From Tetrapyrgos nigripes (taxonomy: Eukaryota > Basidiomycota > Agaricomycetes > Agaricales > Campanellaceae): DNA of 64,000 nucleotides. A program made the position numbers and the translations under genes. Under the pieces are notes generated by a model, which had not been told where the DNA came from, ran no database searches, and saw only the letters and a program-made list of their open reading frames with translations. Below are positions 10,631-22,250 of this stretch, piece after piece (positions within the stretch are counted from its first letter, which is position 1; every line of letters starts with the position of its first letter). The stretch lies in NCBI GenBank assembly GCA_013368315.1, contig JAACJM010000068.1, forward strand, positions 305,711-369,710. Reading direction: 5' to 3'.

Positions 10631-12840
10631 TCAGAATTCTGATTCCCAAATTTCAAACCACTTACAAATCCATTCTAACCCTTCCTGCTGTAACCCCTCC
10701 AGAGGTTCCAAAGGGTGTTTGTGGAAGAGACCATACATGGTCCTATTGAGTGCCAACGACAGACTGACTAGGCGAGTAACTGTGTCATCCATCAAATTCC
10801 AAGCCCAGTGTGATCTGACCATTTGCATGAGCAGCTTGAAGGACAAGCCAGTGTATGAGCAAGTTCTGATTCAGAGGTGTTGGAGCTTTGGAAGGATCTC
10901 CCTTATTCTCTGAATCGCCACCAAGAAGACTTTGGCAAAGGTTGTTGAGCATGTCAGTGTCTCTATCCATTTCAACAACCTAAAGCATATTGAGATTGGA
11001 TAGGAGCCACAGGGCTGGTATGATGTTGGTACAGAGTTGGAGGTGTAACTTGGTCAGGGAAGCTGTGCAATGAACCTCCTTTAGGAATGTGCAGGATGGG
11101 ACAATATCATCATAAAGCCTTTCCTTTTTCTTCATCACGACTTTGAGAGTCTCCAGAGAGGGTAATGTCAAATTGTTGGGAAGATAATTGAGCATCTCAT
11201 CCATCTGAGTCGCAAACTTGTGATCTTGTTCCATGAATAGAGATGTTACTAGCAGAGTGCTAGGTTGGATGACATCATGATCTTCTGGAACAAGAATATA
11301 CTCTAATGCGAGAGTGAGAGCTCGCAGCAGCTTGAAGGTGTTGTAGTGCAGAAGCTCGATTATGGAAACAGAATATGTCCTGATAACACAAAGCTCCTAG
11401 ATTTTCAGCAATGACAGGTGGCAAACAATTATTTCATCATCATATGAGTTGGTGGGCAAGTCGTTTTGGAGGGTCAAGGAATGCAAAATAGGTGTTTCTA
11501 GAACCTTCTGGAGTACACTCACAGGTGGCTCCGATCCATCATCAAGGTCAAGGTCCAGCAATTCTAGAGCTGGAAGAGATTCCAGAGCCATTATTATCTG
11601 ACTCAGTGACAGTCCAGGTTCTTCATTCCAATCCTGAATAGGCACATAGATACCAAAGAAGACATGCTGTCATCTATGGGATTGGCACAAGAGGCACAAC
11701 AATGTGGCTTTCTAGCAGGCACAGGTGAGCTCTCTGCACAGTCAAAGGGTAAGAGGGAAGCTTGACCTCTCCAGGTAAAAAGTGATCGCCTCAGCTGCAT
11801 TGCTCTTCAGAAAAGTGAAGTTGATGATGAGTGTAGTCTACAATTGAGGAGAAGCATAAGTGACATCATGCCAACATTTGCAGACACTATCATGATGTCT
11901 ATATTTGGTACTATTTATTTCTTCTTACCTCTGTATCCTCAGACCTTTACACCATATGACTCCTGTCCCACATGCTATGCACTGGACCTTTCATTTCTCT
12001 GATACAGCTTCTTTTACAGCTTCCTTTACACCTTTACTTTTACATATATAAACCCTGTCCTGACACCTGGTTTCCCATCTTGACCTCTTTGTCATTGGGA
12101 CCAGGTGTGTATCTCTCTTTTCATTACTTCTTTCACCTTTACTGATGGGCACTGTAGTTCCAGTACTTATTGCTGTCTGTTAGTTGAGTCGAGCCTGTAG
12201 CTCCTCGTTATCATTATCTAAGCGCTCGCCTCTTTGTGACAGACACAAGCAAGATAGGATGTGGGAGTGGCTTTTTCCTGGGTATTCTGGTTGATGGAGA
12301 GGGAGAAGATGCTGCTTAGAAGCTTGAAAGGGAGCTTCTGGTTAATGTTTGGGATGAGGTGAGACAGGTATTCTGCCAACTCTTGACATTTCTCAAAAAG
12401 TTGCCTTCAGAAGAGCCTGAAGTGAAGACAGACAGACTGCAGTGAAGATGTGTCACAGTTTGGCTGTTCTAAATCTGGTGACATTGCTTTGTTGAGCTCT
12501 ACCAATGTCTGATTGTAAGTGGTAAGCAAGACATGGGTTCCAACAAATGTGGGGGCTAATAGTACAACTGTCAGGCAAGTTGGTCAGGCACAATACTCTC
12601 CAAACAAGGCTTCAGGATAGTGAGGCCAGCCTGAATCAAGGCCAGTTCATCCATGCATAGATTGAGCAACAGGTGCAATACAGGGGTCTGTGTCGTATCC
12701 ATACTTGGTATTTCTGTGAGGCAAGAGCTGGGTAGTGCAGTAAGAAAGAAAACTGGTGAGACTGTGGGTAGAATGATAGTCGTTGGAGGCAATAGTGGGT
12801 CCAAGTGAGAGACAGTGACTGAAAAATGGCCTCATTACAT
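10631..12840 (-). pseudogene. decayed F-box/leucine-rich-repeat-type gene, paralogue of the copy at 32959-34848
   Basis: Read on the minus strand, fragments match the intact copy from end to end: DTTQTPVLHLLLNL near 12680, NQKLPFKLLSSIF and a CKCWHDVTYASPQL segment (F-box region), LQNDLPTNSYDDE, a leucine-rich middle (LPNNLTLPSLETLKVV) and a tail ICKWFEIW near 10650. Stops and frame changes interrupt it; for example the Trp of RLWTTF in the intact copy is a TAG here. A solo LTR (11888-12241) with a 5-bp target duplication splits the F-box region. Similarity also extends upstream of the coding start (TGAGGCCATTT at both loci), so the copy arose by DNA duplication. It has far fewer CG dinucleotides than the intact copy. 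Not expected to make protein. Confidence 0.85.
11888..12241. mobile_element. solo LTR, copy 1, inserted in the F-box pseudogene
   Basis: 354 bp flanked by the 5-bp direct repeat GACAC (11883-11887 and 12242-12246). It is the reverse complement of the element at 24160-24617. Read in that orientation it starts TGTCACAAAG and ends CATCATGATA, the final CA having changed to TA. The 5-bp duplication and TG..CA ends are typical LTR-retrotransposon features, and no internal region is present, so it is a solo LTR left by recombination. A TATATAAA at 12045-12052 could be its promoter if the plus strand is the sense strand. Removing it rejoins the F-box reading frame locally. Confidence 0.85.
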
Positions 12841-14632
12841 AAAATTATTTTGCAACCCTGGTAAGAGTGTAAGGGGTATGTGTATGTGGCTGCTAGCAGC
12901 AAGGGCCAAATCTTCATTAAACAAAAGATTTTGTATGGTACAATAAGAGAGGTAGTACATATATAAAAGCTGAAAGTACTATGCGAGAGGGGCTAGATGG
13001 AAAGAGTGTTCTTTTTTTTAGTAGGTGAGCAGGATCAGCAAAATATCCTGTGAAGCGAAGATATCTAGGATAAACTTATGTGGTCATGTACAATTCTCGG
13101 TCCACACCTGGCTTGACAGTGGAGGTTGGGTAACTGTAGCTGACATGCTGTCAATAGGACCTGTGTTCATGCAAACAAAATTGAGGCGAGTTGTAAGTTT
13201 CTTCATCAGTGCTTTGTTGAAACACTTTGACTTGGTATACAGGTATGAGCACATCATTAGTGTTGTCAGAGTTGGTGGTGGAGGAAGAAGAGTTGACAGA
13301 TGAAGAAGAATTGGTAGTAGATGAAGACATAGTGAAGTGTGGCCAGCTTTCTCAAGTGATTAATCATGAAAGACGAGCACTTTCTCATCATTAGATAGTA
13401 AGGCAAAGGGGGAAGGGGAATAGGCTGGTTTAAAGGTAGGAATGGCAGCAGCCATCACAGGTGGAGTATTGAATGTTGATGGACACAGATGATGTGGGTA
13501 AAGGTATCATTTCATTGTTACTCTTGTTATCAAAATCATTATAATGTACATGAAGAAAGGAAGAATGTAGACCAAGGAGGGAGCTGCAGGGACCAGTGGC
13601 ACAGATGAGGGAAACCCTGAAAAAGAAAGAGACATGTCACCACACAATGAGTAAAGAAATAAGGAAAAATGTACACATTAGCAGTAAATTCTTAGCAAGA
13701 TTCTGACAGCAATGAAGGACCTGTATCCTCCCAAGACTAAACAGCCTTGAGCTCAAGTGACAGCACAGGTAGGACAACCACAAACTTGAGAGGACAAGGT
13801 AAGACTTGGGTAAGACTAAGTTGAGCATCAGACAGAGTAGATTGTTAATCTGAAATATCCTTGAAGAGGGTGAGACAGATTGAAGTCTTTGGACGCATGT
13901 GATGCAGTACCTTCCTCTTTAGTCAGTACCACCAGCATAGTCCAAAGACCCTCTACGTTGGAGCCGGCTCTACTCTTTAAGAGTCCTCAATCCTCTCGTT
14001 CTTCTTTTCACTCTATATACCATCTACACTTGCTTACTATTCACACATACACTCCCTTAATTGCACAAGGTCATGGACAGACTACATGTGTCAAGAGTCG
14101 TACCTGAGTCTCTGAGAACTGTGTCAACAGGATAACATTGATAAAAGAAGCCCAGTAAATGGTTCTTCAGGCTGTGGACCGTTAAGCAGTCACAAATCAC
14201 GGAATGGGACGTCGTAAGTAGTAGAGTCAATAATGGAAAATGAATATGGAATATAACATCGTACTGATGAAAGCCTTGAGCCAGAATAGTCTTCATGCCA
14301 TGATGTTGTTGTCAAACTGATGTTCAGAATAAACTTGAGGTATACATTTACAAAATATCAGAGCTAAAGTACAAGTACAAGTATCTGCAGTTTATATATC
14401 ATATGTATGATTCAAAGTGAGTCATAATTGAAGAATGAGTCAGAAATGAGAAATGAGTCAGAAAAGATAATGAGTCTATATGACTCATTAGTACATGAGG
14501 AAGCACATGTGTTGAACATGTGTTCAAAGAGGAGAATGTCCAGAAAAATAAAGGATAGGGGGTGGCAACATGAATGACCCATGACAACATGTCAACCCAG
14601 CCTTAGAAGAATGCCCTGATTTCAGCACTGAC
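12841..14632. other. AT-rich spacer without a supported gene
   Basis: No coherent protein. The part around 13900-14050 is a pyrimidine-rich stretch with a TATA-like CTATATACC, resembling a promoter and leader, but no gene follows. An AP-1-type motif cluster lies at 14418-14487. The rest is unassigned and may be the 5' part of the retroelement whose ORF1 remnant follows. Confidence 0.4.
14418..14487. promoter_or_regulatory. cluster of four TGASTCA (AP-1/Gcn4-type) motifs
   Basis: TGAGTCA at 14418-14424, 14436-14442 and 14454-14460, plus TGACTCA at 14481-14487, with a near-match TGAGTCT at 14471. Four such 7-mers in 70 bp is unlikely by chance in one short stretch. This core is bound by fungal bZIP factors such as Gcn4. 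It lies about 150 bp before the ORF1 remnant; a similar cluster lies at 22178-22250. Confidence 0.5.
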
Positions 14633-15462
14633 ACTCACCGCCCAGTCTGAGCTGCCAATGCAGCCCTGGGAGATGTCACCTCCAAGGAACAAGCAATGCA
14701 GTTTCTAAAGGACTCATGGACTGTGGACAACAATGAGCAGAAAATGAGATGGGATGAACAGGAAGAAACAGACAGACTAGAAGAGGAACAAAGGAGAGAA
14801 TGAGCAGAAGAAGAACACAGGACTCTCACAGTTGAGGAAGAGAAGAAAGAAGAGGAAGCCAGGAAGGAAAAGGAGAAGTTATGAGTCACTCTTCACTCCA
14901 TTCCAACCACAGGAGTGATGTGCCTCCAGGATAGGATCCACCCTTTTGCCTGGAAAAAGCTGGAATCCTGCAAGTACTTCCCCTTCTGGTATTGCCTGTC
15001 CACAGCTGTGCAAGAAACTGCCAAATTTGAATGCTCACTCACTGAGGACATGGGCTTCTCCCTGATCCAAGGTGAAAACTCATCCTATGCAGTCAAGGCC
15101 ATTGACATGGCAAAGGCCTCCCCCAATGCCAGGCCCAACAAATACCTCACTTGGGTGGAGGTGACACAGGTGAAGACTGTCTTCCTTACCAACCTATCCA
15201 TCAGCAACTACTCCAACGAACATGTCCAAATGTTCTCTAGGTTCTATGTAAACATGGAACTACACCCAATACTACACACTCCATTTGCTACCACACCAAA
15301 CTACAGTGGGACTGGTACCAAGTGAATGAAGAAGGAGAGCCATATGACATATCTGTCATCAACAAAGAAATCTTGTACCAATACAAGTCAGAAATACAAA
15401 AGGAGGAGATGAACAACACCTTACTACAGTACATCAAACTTCTCAAGAAGATAACTCATTAA
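14633..15462 (+). pseudogene. retroelement ORF1-type remnant (coiled-coil protein of basidiomycete DIRS-like elements)
   Basis: The translation runs through KEQAMQFLKDSWTVDNNEQK, a Glu/Arg-rich coiled coil (EEQRRE, EEEKKEEEARKEKEKL), then PFAWKKLESCKYFPFWYCLS and a WVEVTQVKTVFLTNLSIS stretch. This order (NNEQ motif, charged coiled coil, then an aromatic domain) is how I remember the protein that accompanies reverse-transcriptase elements in agaricomycetes. Stops interrupt it (for example after EEQRRE and KEKEKL) and a frame change occurs near 15320. CG dinucleotides are almost absent. It may belong to the same family as the RT at 23.6-26.7 kb. Confidence 0.6.
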
Positions 15463-15539
15463 GCTAACAAATCCCTATTATATCTCCTCTGTTAAAACAC
15501 ACACCACAACATCCAGCCCTCTACCTTTCCCTCCCATCT

Positions 15540-15960
15540 ATCCACCTACACAACTGGTGCACCCATGCACCCTCTACCTATGCAATTGGGACACCTATGT
15601 GACTGCACTTCATGCACACACATTACACCATACCATTTTCATTGCACATACCCACCCACAATGTATACATCTACATGTCTTCCTCATATCAATGCACCCA
15701 CACCCTCCACATCTACCTCCACCTCTACATCTACCTCCACCTCTACATCTACATCTACTTCTACATCTGCTCCACCTCTACATCCACATCTATCTCTATC
15801 CCTACTGCTACTTCTACCACCACATCTACATCTACCCCTACCACCACATTTACATCTACCTCTATATCTATATCTACCACCACATCTACATCCACTATGG
15901 CATCTACACCTACCACAACATCCACATCCACTACCACATCTACTATGGTGTTTATTCTGT
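15540..15960 (+). repeat. degenerate CATCTAC/CACCTCTA microsatellite
   Basis: An imperfect array of 6-mers based on CATCTA and CCACCT on the plus strand. It keeps several frames open, giving Thr/Ser-rich or His/Tyr-rich translations that are artefacts of the repeat. A weaker patch with the same flavour lies near 23465-23680. Confidence 0.8.
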
Positions 15961-16039
15961 TAAAAAAATAAATTCCGTGTTGAATGAGTGTCTGAGTCGC
16001 GCATTAAAGCATGTCTGTGCTTCCAAGCAAGTCTGCCGA

Positions 16040-16290
16040 GTTGGAATGTTCAACTTTTCCAACTCCACTTTTAAGACACCATTTTGCCGATTCCACTTTC
16101 AGACGCCACTTTTGCGATTTCACTTTCAGATGCCACTCTCAGACACCACTTTTGTGATTCCACGTTCAGACGCCACTCTCAGATGCCACTTTTGTGATTC
16201 CCCTTTCAGACTCAGTCACTTGACTTTTTCGACTCCACTTTTCTGGCTCCACTTTTCTGACTCAACTTTTAACTTCCGACTTTTGATTCT
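16040..16290 (+). repeat. imperfect tandem repeat of a CCACTTTTGTGATTCCACTT-like unit
   Basis: Recurrent CCACTTT(T/C) blocks separated by GTGATTC, CAGACGCCAC or CAGATGCCAC, with at least six recognisable units of roughly 20-40 bp. It extends the open frames of the adjacent microsatellite but shows no protein features. Confidence 0.7.
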
Positions 16291-16607
16291 GAGATATCCT
16301 CCACGGCGCACTGGCAACTGATAGGAGTCCTCATTGCAACGTACTGGTAGCTAGCTAATAGGTATCTAAATAAAAGTAACTAAATGAATGGAAACTGGCC
16401 TTAGATTAAAAACGAGAGTCTGACGGTATGTAGTAAAGGAGGGTATATGGACTAATCAAGGGAAAGGCATGGTATATGTACTAGAAACATTAACGAGGCT
16501 GGTAGATTATCAATGAGAGTGAGATATTGTACTGTGAGTGAGACGAGACAGGAAGTGTTATAGGAACTGCAATGATGGATTATGGAAGGTGGCGATCGTG
16601 AAAAGAC

Positions 16608-18343
16608 CTAAAGTTGCCTTGGACCCCAGAGCCCATAAGCAAAATGTTCACTACGTGGGTCAGGTACGAAAGGTTCCTCATCAACCAGGGCTTCATGAAC
16701 GGGACTTGCTGCCACGATTGAAGGCACGGTCTGGACTGGCGATACATGTGGGCTTTCAGCTACATCCTCAGGTGTGTTTTTGGCATCGGTATTGCTGAGA
16801 TCGATGGCTATCAGAGTACAGTTAGCATAAGAGCTTTGGCTATAGTAGATTACTGTACGCACCAGCCAGTTCAACCTGTGGTTCAGTTTCCGAAGCTTCA
16901 AAGGTGGTATATGTGAGTAAGAATCAAAGAAATCAACAGAGGTTAAATATCATACCACGGATAATGCATCTCTTGCAAGGCCTGGGCTCCTCACCATCAT
17001 CATCATCATCGGAGTCGTTGCTGGTACGTGCACGCTTGCCTATGGATCAAAAATAAATGTCAGTGAGATTCTTGATAATTGGGGAAGCTACGTGTAACAG
17101 GTCTATTTACCCTGGGTTGCTCAACATCTTCCTCTTTGTCATCACCTTCCTCGTCTTCAGCTTGACTAGAGTCTGAGAACTCTTCACCATCGTCCATTTC
17201 ATCATCTGTTTGCCAAGATCGAAGTACCTTCTCTGGAACAGGGTCCTTCGTCACTAGAAGTAACCCTCAGTTAATCAACAAGCAGAAGAAGACAATATCA
17301 AAACGAGAACTCACCGATAACAAGCATGCTGTCACTGAGGCACTGGCGATGGTTCCAGCTGTGGATAAATATGTTGTTTCCATTGAAAGTCGTCTTCCCA
17401 GGTGTCACCACTAGCTCGCCTGCCTCACACTGGCACAAGAAAAAGGTTGGGCCATTGTTGTCACCTAGATCATCCAGGTACTCAAAACAATGGGATGGCA
17501 AATATCCCCGCAATGCATTGAGGATCTGGGATTTCGACCAGTCCTTGCAGAACTTGAACCCATCCAGCGAATTACTAGTGGAAGCGAGGTGTCAGTCATG
17601 AAGTGTCTGAAGAGTACCACCTGCAGGTGTCTTCCACCACTTGCTACTGGTGATCATCAGCCATGGAAGGATGACATCGTGCTTGTTGCAGTGAGTAGCA
17701 TCAGCCTGATCACAACGAAATGCATTCAGTAGATATAAAAACATGAATGGAGAAATGACATACCTTGACTACACCATTTGGGTTCATTGTGACTGTCTTG
17801 ATCCCAAACGTATTATGGGATGGAGCCTAGACATGATATAGAATACACAAGGTCAGAGACGTGGATAAGAAGAGTGTATAGTCCAAGGTTTACTACCTTC
17901 TCTTTCCCCTTGGAGCTGACCTGACATTTTCCAGCAACCTTCACTGCGGGGTGCTTGCCTTTCAATCCCTTCCTTGTCTCTGCTAGAGCAGCAGAAACTG
18001 CAGAGGAGGATGGCTCAGCAGAGGACAATGATGTTGGTACTGACTGGACGAGTTCATCGACGACGTCTTGGTGAGGCCTCCCGTTGCACTCCCAGAGGGT
18101 GCGCATTGTAGGACCTGTCACAAAACCAGGGTCGCTGTCACTTTCATCACTTCTACCTTCATCTGTGTCGGCATGATCCTTGTCCTCGTTCTCGTCGTGA
18201 TGACTGCTGCCTGATGTAGAAGCTGCTGCTGGGTTTAGTGGACGGCGACGACAAGGTGTAGAGATCTTAAGGAGGGCAGCTGAGCGTGTGTTCCTTCTTT
18301 TGCTGGGGTCTGGGTTCGATTTCTTCTTGTTGCGACTGAGCAT
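16608..18343 (-). CDS. uncharacterised acidic, probably nuclear protein, eight exons
   Basis: Not a family I recognise. Eight exons fit in phase from an ATG to a stop: 18343-17897, 17826-17764, 17705-17641, 17574-17315, 17253-17092, 17039-16956, 16895-16863 and 16807-16608 (437 aa). All introns are GT-AG and about 52-70 nt. Features: a basic start (MLSRNKKKSNPDPSKRR), a Ser/Asp-rich stretch (DENEDKDHADTDEGRSD), a folded-looking middle with WECNGRPHQDV, THCNKHDVILPWLMI, FKFCKDWSKSQIL and FIHSWNHRQCLSDSMLVI, then acidic runs (EDEEGDDKEEDVEQ), KRARTS, a DDDDD run and RPCKRCII. Cys and His residues in the middle could bind metal. The consistent phase over seven introns argues for a live gene. The third intron uses a GTGGTG donor; without it an in-frame stop would interrupt. 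It lies directly downstream of the integrase-core pseudogene on the same strand, so it might be that element's cargo. Confidence 0.7.
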
Positions 18344-18500
18344 GAATGAGAGTGAAGAGGGTAAGAAAAAAAGATGGTGGTACGATACTGAGAGGTGGTG
18401 GGACATGTTGTCAATGTTGTGGGTCCAAACATCGTACTAATTCCTCTTTGGGACGAAAATCTCAATTTAAAATTAATGTGACAATGTGAAGTTCTACCTT

Positions 18501-20640
18501 CTACCGTAGTAATTTGTCCATCAAACACAAACCCTGTGCCCAAAGCTCCGCCTGAGGTCGCCATATTCTATCAGGAAGAGGGATGTCAAACATCTTTGTC
18601 CTATTGCGGCCAGTGAAAATAGTTTCGACCGCCAGATATTGACCATCCTCCCACTCATCCTGAAGGACACCATAGCCTGCCGGTACATGGTTCAGCCTTC
18701 TCAATTCATTGAATGCATCAATGAATACGCCGTGCATTTCATCAGTAAATGGGTTGGAACTTTCTGGAGTATCGACCGGTTCATAAATAGTCTGATAGCC
18801 ATCTTCAGCCACAATAGCTGGTAAATTGTTGTTCCTGTGTTCTGGGATTGTTGCGACAGAATGAGACATAGAACTTTTCAGAGTAGATATTTATTGACAT
18901 ACCTGTCTCATTCTCATCTTCAGAATGGCTATCAATACCATACCAAGACTCAATGTCTATAGAAACATGAGAATGTCTGAGTGACTGTAAGATCACCCTG
19001 CCTCTCACCTGAACTGTTATCGTCGCCCTGAATACCATGCCAAGATTCAGTGTCTGAGTCTGAGTGTGTCAGTCAACTGACCGAAATCATGCACATATAC
19101 GACTAGAAGTTAACTCACCATCATCATCCTCTTCATCAGGATTGTGTCTGGCTCCAGTCTGATAATTCTCCCGGCGTATTGGAGTACCATGCACACTGTA
19201 GTTTTCGGCAATGTTATCTGGGTGGATACCAACACAATCATCCTTATAGTATCCACGTTAAAGTCGACCTAGCATATATAAATCCTGATTTCCTACAGTC
19301 AAATACAAAACAATATAGAGATAAAATATTACTCAACATTTGGACTACAATCATGCCCTACACAAGAGATTGGATGGGCATTCCAATCCTTCTGAAATTC
19401 CCAGCAATCATGGTTGATCGCATCCAGAAATAGGAAGTGTACAAGCCACAAATGATGAGGATTTTTTCCGATCAAGAAAATGGAGGCGTTCCAACTGAAG
19501 GAAAAATGCTCTCCAGGCATGAGCAAATTGAGTACCAACCTCCACCCACAGCCTCTCGATACGAGTATTATGTGTGGAAGATCCCCAAATGAAACTTCCC
19601 CTGCGCAACCCCTGTTTGAGAATCATCGCTACCGATACATCCCTGTTCTCGCCACCTCGATCACCATGTACACATGAAGGCCAGCCATACTTCTTGACAG
19701 CTCCAGTAAACATCTTCAGAATGGTAGATGCACGGTTATTGTTACTTGCTCAGATTCCAGTGACCTGTTAAGGCATCTACAGTGAAAATAATGGACTTGA
19801 AAAATCTACTTAATGACTCACTTTTCGGGAATAACCATCAACACAACCATGTATGACGATACCCCACAATATCAACTTGTGATAGCCGTCAATGTGCCAG
19901 AGTGCATTTGGGTGTGATACAAGGTAGGGGACACGTTGTGTTTTCCGGACTCGCCCTGCACACAGCACATAGCCTAATTGATCCACTCGCTGTACAGATC
20001 CTATGATCCTGCGCTTCTGAATTCGGTAACCACACCTCCTCAAGTAACTGGTAAGATAACGAATGCCAGAAGAAGGTTTTCTCTCCAGAAAATCCTTGAC
20101 TATTTTGTCCAATTGGTCATTTGAGATTTTGGAGAATTCGTAGTCAATTCCATGCCTCTTTAGATATGAAGTGAGAGTCTGCCGGCTGACTTTGAGTGCC
20201 CTCACCAGTTCAGAGACATTGATATGTTGTTTGGGTGCCATTGCCTTGCGAAGATAGGCAGGATCAATGTATTTTCTTGGACGTCCTCGTTTTCCGGTCT
20301 GGACAACTGTAACGGGTGTCAGAAAATCCAGGTGCAGATTCTCTTCGTCACGATCCCTATGCCAGCAGGCAAACACATGTAATAAATTTCCATAATGATC
20401 ACAATAGATAATACTCACTGCGTATTGCCCGCCTCTGTAAGCCGAGAACAAACTGCTGCAAATTCTTCTGCACATTCATTGACCCATTGCTGAAGCTTTT
20501 TGGATGGAGAGGAGTCATCAAGAGCAATAATCAATGGAACTGCATCGGAGGTGATAGCCCGTAAATGAATGTCTAGGCGGTGTGGATCAATGTTTGGAAG
20601 GGAAAGTACCTGGCTTGATGCTCAGTAGATGTTCCAGAGA
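18501..20640 (-). pseudogene. integrase-core (rve-type DDE) domain gene with two in-frame stops
   Basis: Minus-strand exons read: an N-terminal part (LPNIDPHRLDIHLRAITSDA), then GKRGRPRKYIDP and a helix-turn-helix-like SELVRALKVSRQTLTSYLKR, then the catalytic region with HIDGYHKLILWGIVIHGCVD (first acidic residue), HGDRGGEN (second) and RIERLW, then SPNDLYMLG, DDCVGIHPDNIAENYSVHG and an Asp/Ser-rich tail ending DEWEDGQYLAVETI and IPLPDRIWRP. This matches the integrase-core protein family common in basidiomycetes and some animals. Two codons are stops in the best splice model: TGA after VTGI (near 19755; family residue likely Arg, CGA) and TAA after LGRL (near 19260). Both could come from single C-to-T changes. 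The 5' end is unclear and lies close to the divergent BTB gene. Confidence 0.7.
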
Positions 20641-20742
20641 GTCTGCTCTGCTTGAACGACGTTAGGTGGCCAGGCTGCATTGTGACATGAAAGGGGAGGT
20701 AGGGTGGTAAGGACATGAAGGCAATGTTGACTCCATCGAATA

Positions 20743-20751
20743 CTATAAATA
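20743..20751 (+). promoter_or_regulatory. TATA box of the BTB gene
   Basis: CTATAAATA about 35-40 bp before the chosen ATG at 20784, which supports that start and implies a very short leader. Confidence 0.5.
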
Positions 20752-20783
20752 CCCGTAGTAATACCTGATGAACATTCACCCGG

Positions 20784-21877
20784 ATGGAACACCCAATGGA
20801 CGCAGAAACAGTCCCCATGACCAACGTCCATGGTCATGAGGTAGACCTTCAGCATTGGGACTCACCAGAGGTTGTCGTCTTTTTGGTAAGGATTGATTGA
20901 TATTCACTTGCTTCTTCGTCCACATGATTAAGATCATTAATAGATCGAGAACAAACTAGTCCAGGTTGCAACATGCCATCTCGAAAATGTCGCTGATGGA
21001 CTCAAAGACCTTCTTTCAATCCTGTCCCTTCAACATCGCCAGTCAGGAGAGATAAACCCAGCCTCACAAGCTGGCACGTTCAATAATCCTGTTGATATGG
21101 GTCCTACTGTTAGTAAAGAAGAGTTTTATGCATTCTTGCAGTATCTCAAGCTTCTGTGCGTGTATTGTTGCCCTTGATCCTTTTTATAGCTCATCATATG
21201 GGATTTGAAATAGTGAATGGAAGCCAGCTCCAGAGGCAGAGAATAGAGCAGTTTTTCTTCTCGCATTGTTGAAGATTGTGCACAAATGGGGGTGTGCTTC
21301 TGCAATGAGATATGTGGTAAAAGAAATTGACTTATTTTTGAGTCTCCGTCCATTCAGCAAGCTAAAACTCTCTCTCACCTATGGTTTACCCCAATGGATC
21401 GACGAATACATCCCCCACTTCATCCAAACTCCTCTCCACAAGCAGATCAACAACAAGAAAGCCCTTCTTGAAGAGACACCTTTCCTATACCGACTCATCG
21501 TAGAGGCCCAAATCATGATCAAGCATGAACGTCGTCAAATTGCAATTGGTGTGCCACCTTTGCACGACGGTGCACTGATGTGCCGTTATTACGGCATTAA
21601 CCACAAGACCTTGTCATGCAATCGTGCCTGGAACGAGGGCTGGTGGAAATTTTCCAAAGAGCTGCTAAGACCATATCCCTTCGAGATGCGGCTTGAACAT
21701 GCCTGGAGTATTCTCCAAGATTTTGAATTTCAAGGGGTGATGAAAGCTTGTAGAGACGCAGCCTTGGAGCTTGTTGAGGAGTCTGGGGAGTTCAATTTGG
21801 AACAGGAATTAATTTGTGAGGTTTGTAGCAAGATCCAAGCAGAGCTTCCAATGGGTCCTCTGACAGACAGTCTTTAA
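20784..21877 (+). CDS. BTB/POZ-type domain protein of an agaricomycete-expanded family
   Basis: Likely protein-protein interaction protein; the BTB fold often recruits partners to ubiquitin ligases or chromatin, but the role here is unknown. Three exons in phase: 20784-20885, 20944-21155 and 21214-21877 (325 aa). The BTB region reads SPEVVVFLIENKLVQVATCH, a strand pair and a helix where classical members have a DIVFLVEDKLF-like sequence, then TVSKEEFYAFLQYLKLL. It is followed by the family's C-terminal part: ALLKIVHKWGCASAMRYVV, LPQWIDEYIPHFIQTPLHK, a conserved region with EGWWKFSKELL and an acidic helix. Introns carry GTAAGG/TAG and GTGCGT/TAG sites. A TATA box lies 40 bp upstream. It diverges from the integrase-core remnant with overlapping 5' regions. 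It looks intact although surrounded by decayed repeats. Confidence 0.78.
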
Positions 21878-22177
21878 TCATAGTAATTAGTCTGTCCTGT
21901 TGTACATAGCATGTTAAAGTGGTGATTCATCTGAAAGAACATGAAACATCGTGAGGTACCTCTTATCCTACTTGTGCAATGTGAAGCCTGAAGGGTAGAT
22001 ATATAAGAAATAAAGAAAGGGAAGTACTGTCATAATATGTACATCTGTAATGTGCAAAGGGGACCTCACGAACAAATAAGGACGACGTCCTGCAGACTGC
22101 GGCAGCACCTGGATATTTTTCTCACAGCTTTCAAGCCTCTTCACGCTTCAATCCTCATCGACTCACGGCAGTTCTCT

Positions 22178-22250
22178 TGACTCAGGCCTACCTACAACTA
22201 GATCTTATGGCTCCAAACCTTTATGACTCACATTAGTATATACTGACTCA
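22178..22250. promoter_or_regulatory. cluster of three TGACTCA motifs
   Basis: TGACTCA at 22178-22184, 22224-22230 and 22244-22250, the same bZIP-type core as at 14418-14487, followed about 20 bp later by CATATATAACC. Together they look like a TATA promoter with upstream bZIP sites; which transcript it served is unknown. Confidence 0.45.

Noticed and set aside
13880..14107. 75-codon frame with a promoter-like context
   Set aside because: The pyrimidine-rich stretch looks like a leader, but the frame has no features and no following exon.
15557..16321. 254-codon plus-strand open frame and overlapping frames
   Set aside because: They run through microsatellite and tandem repeats; the translation only mirrors the repeat.
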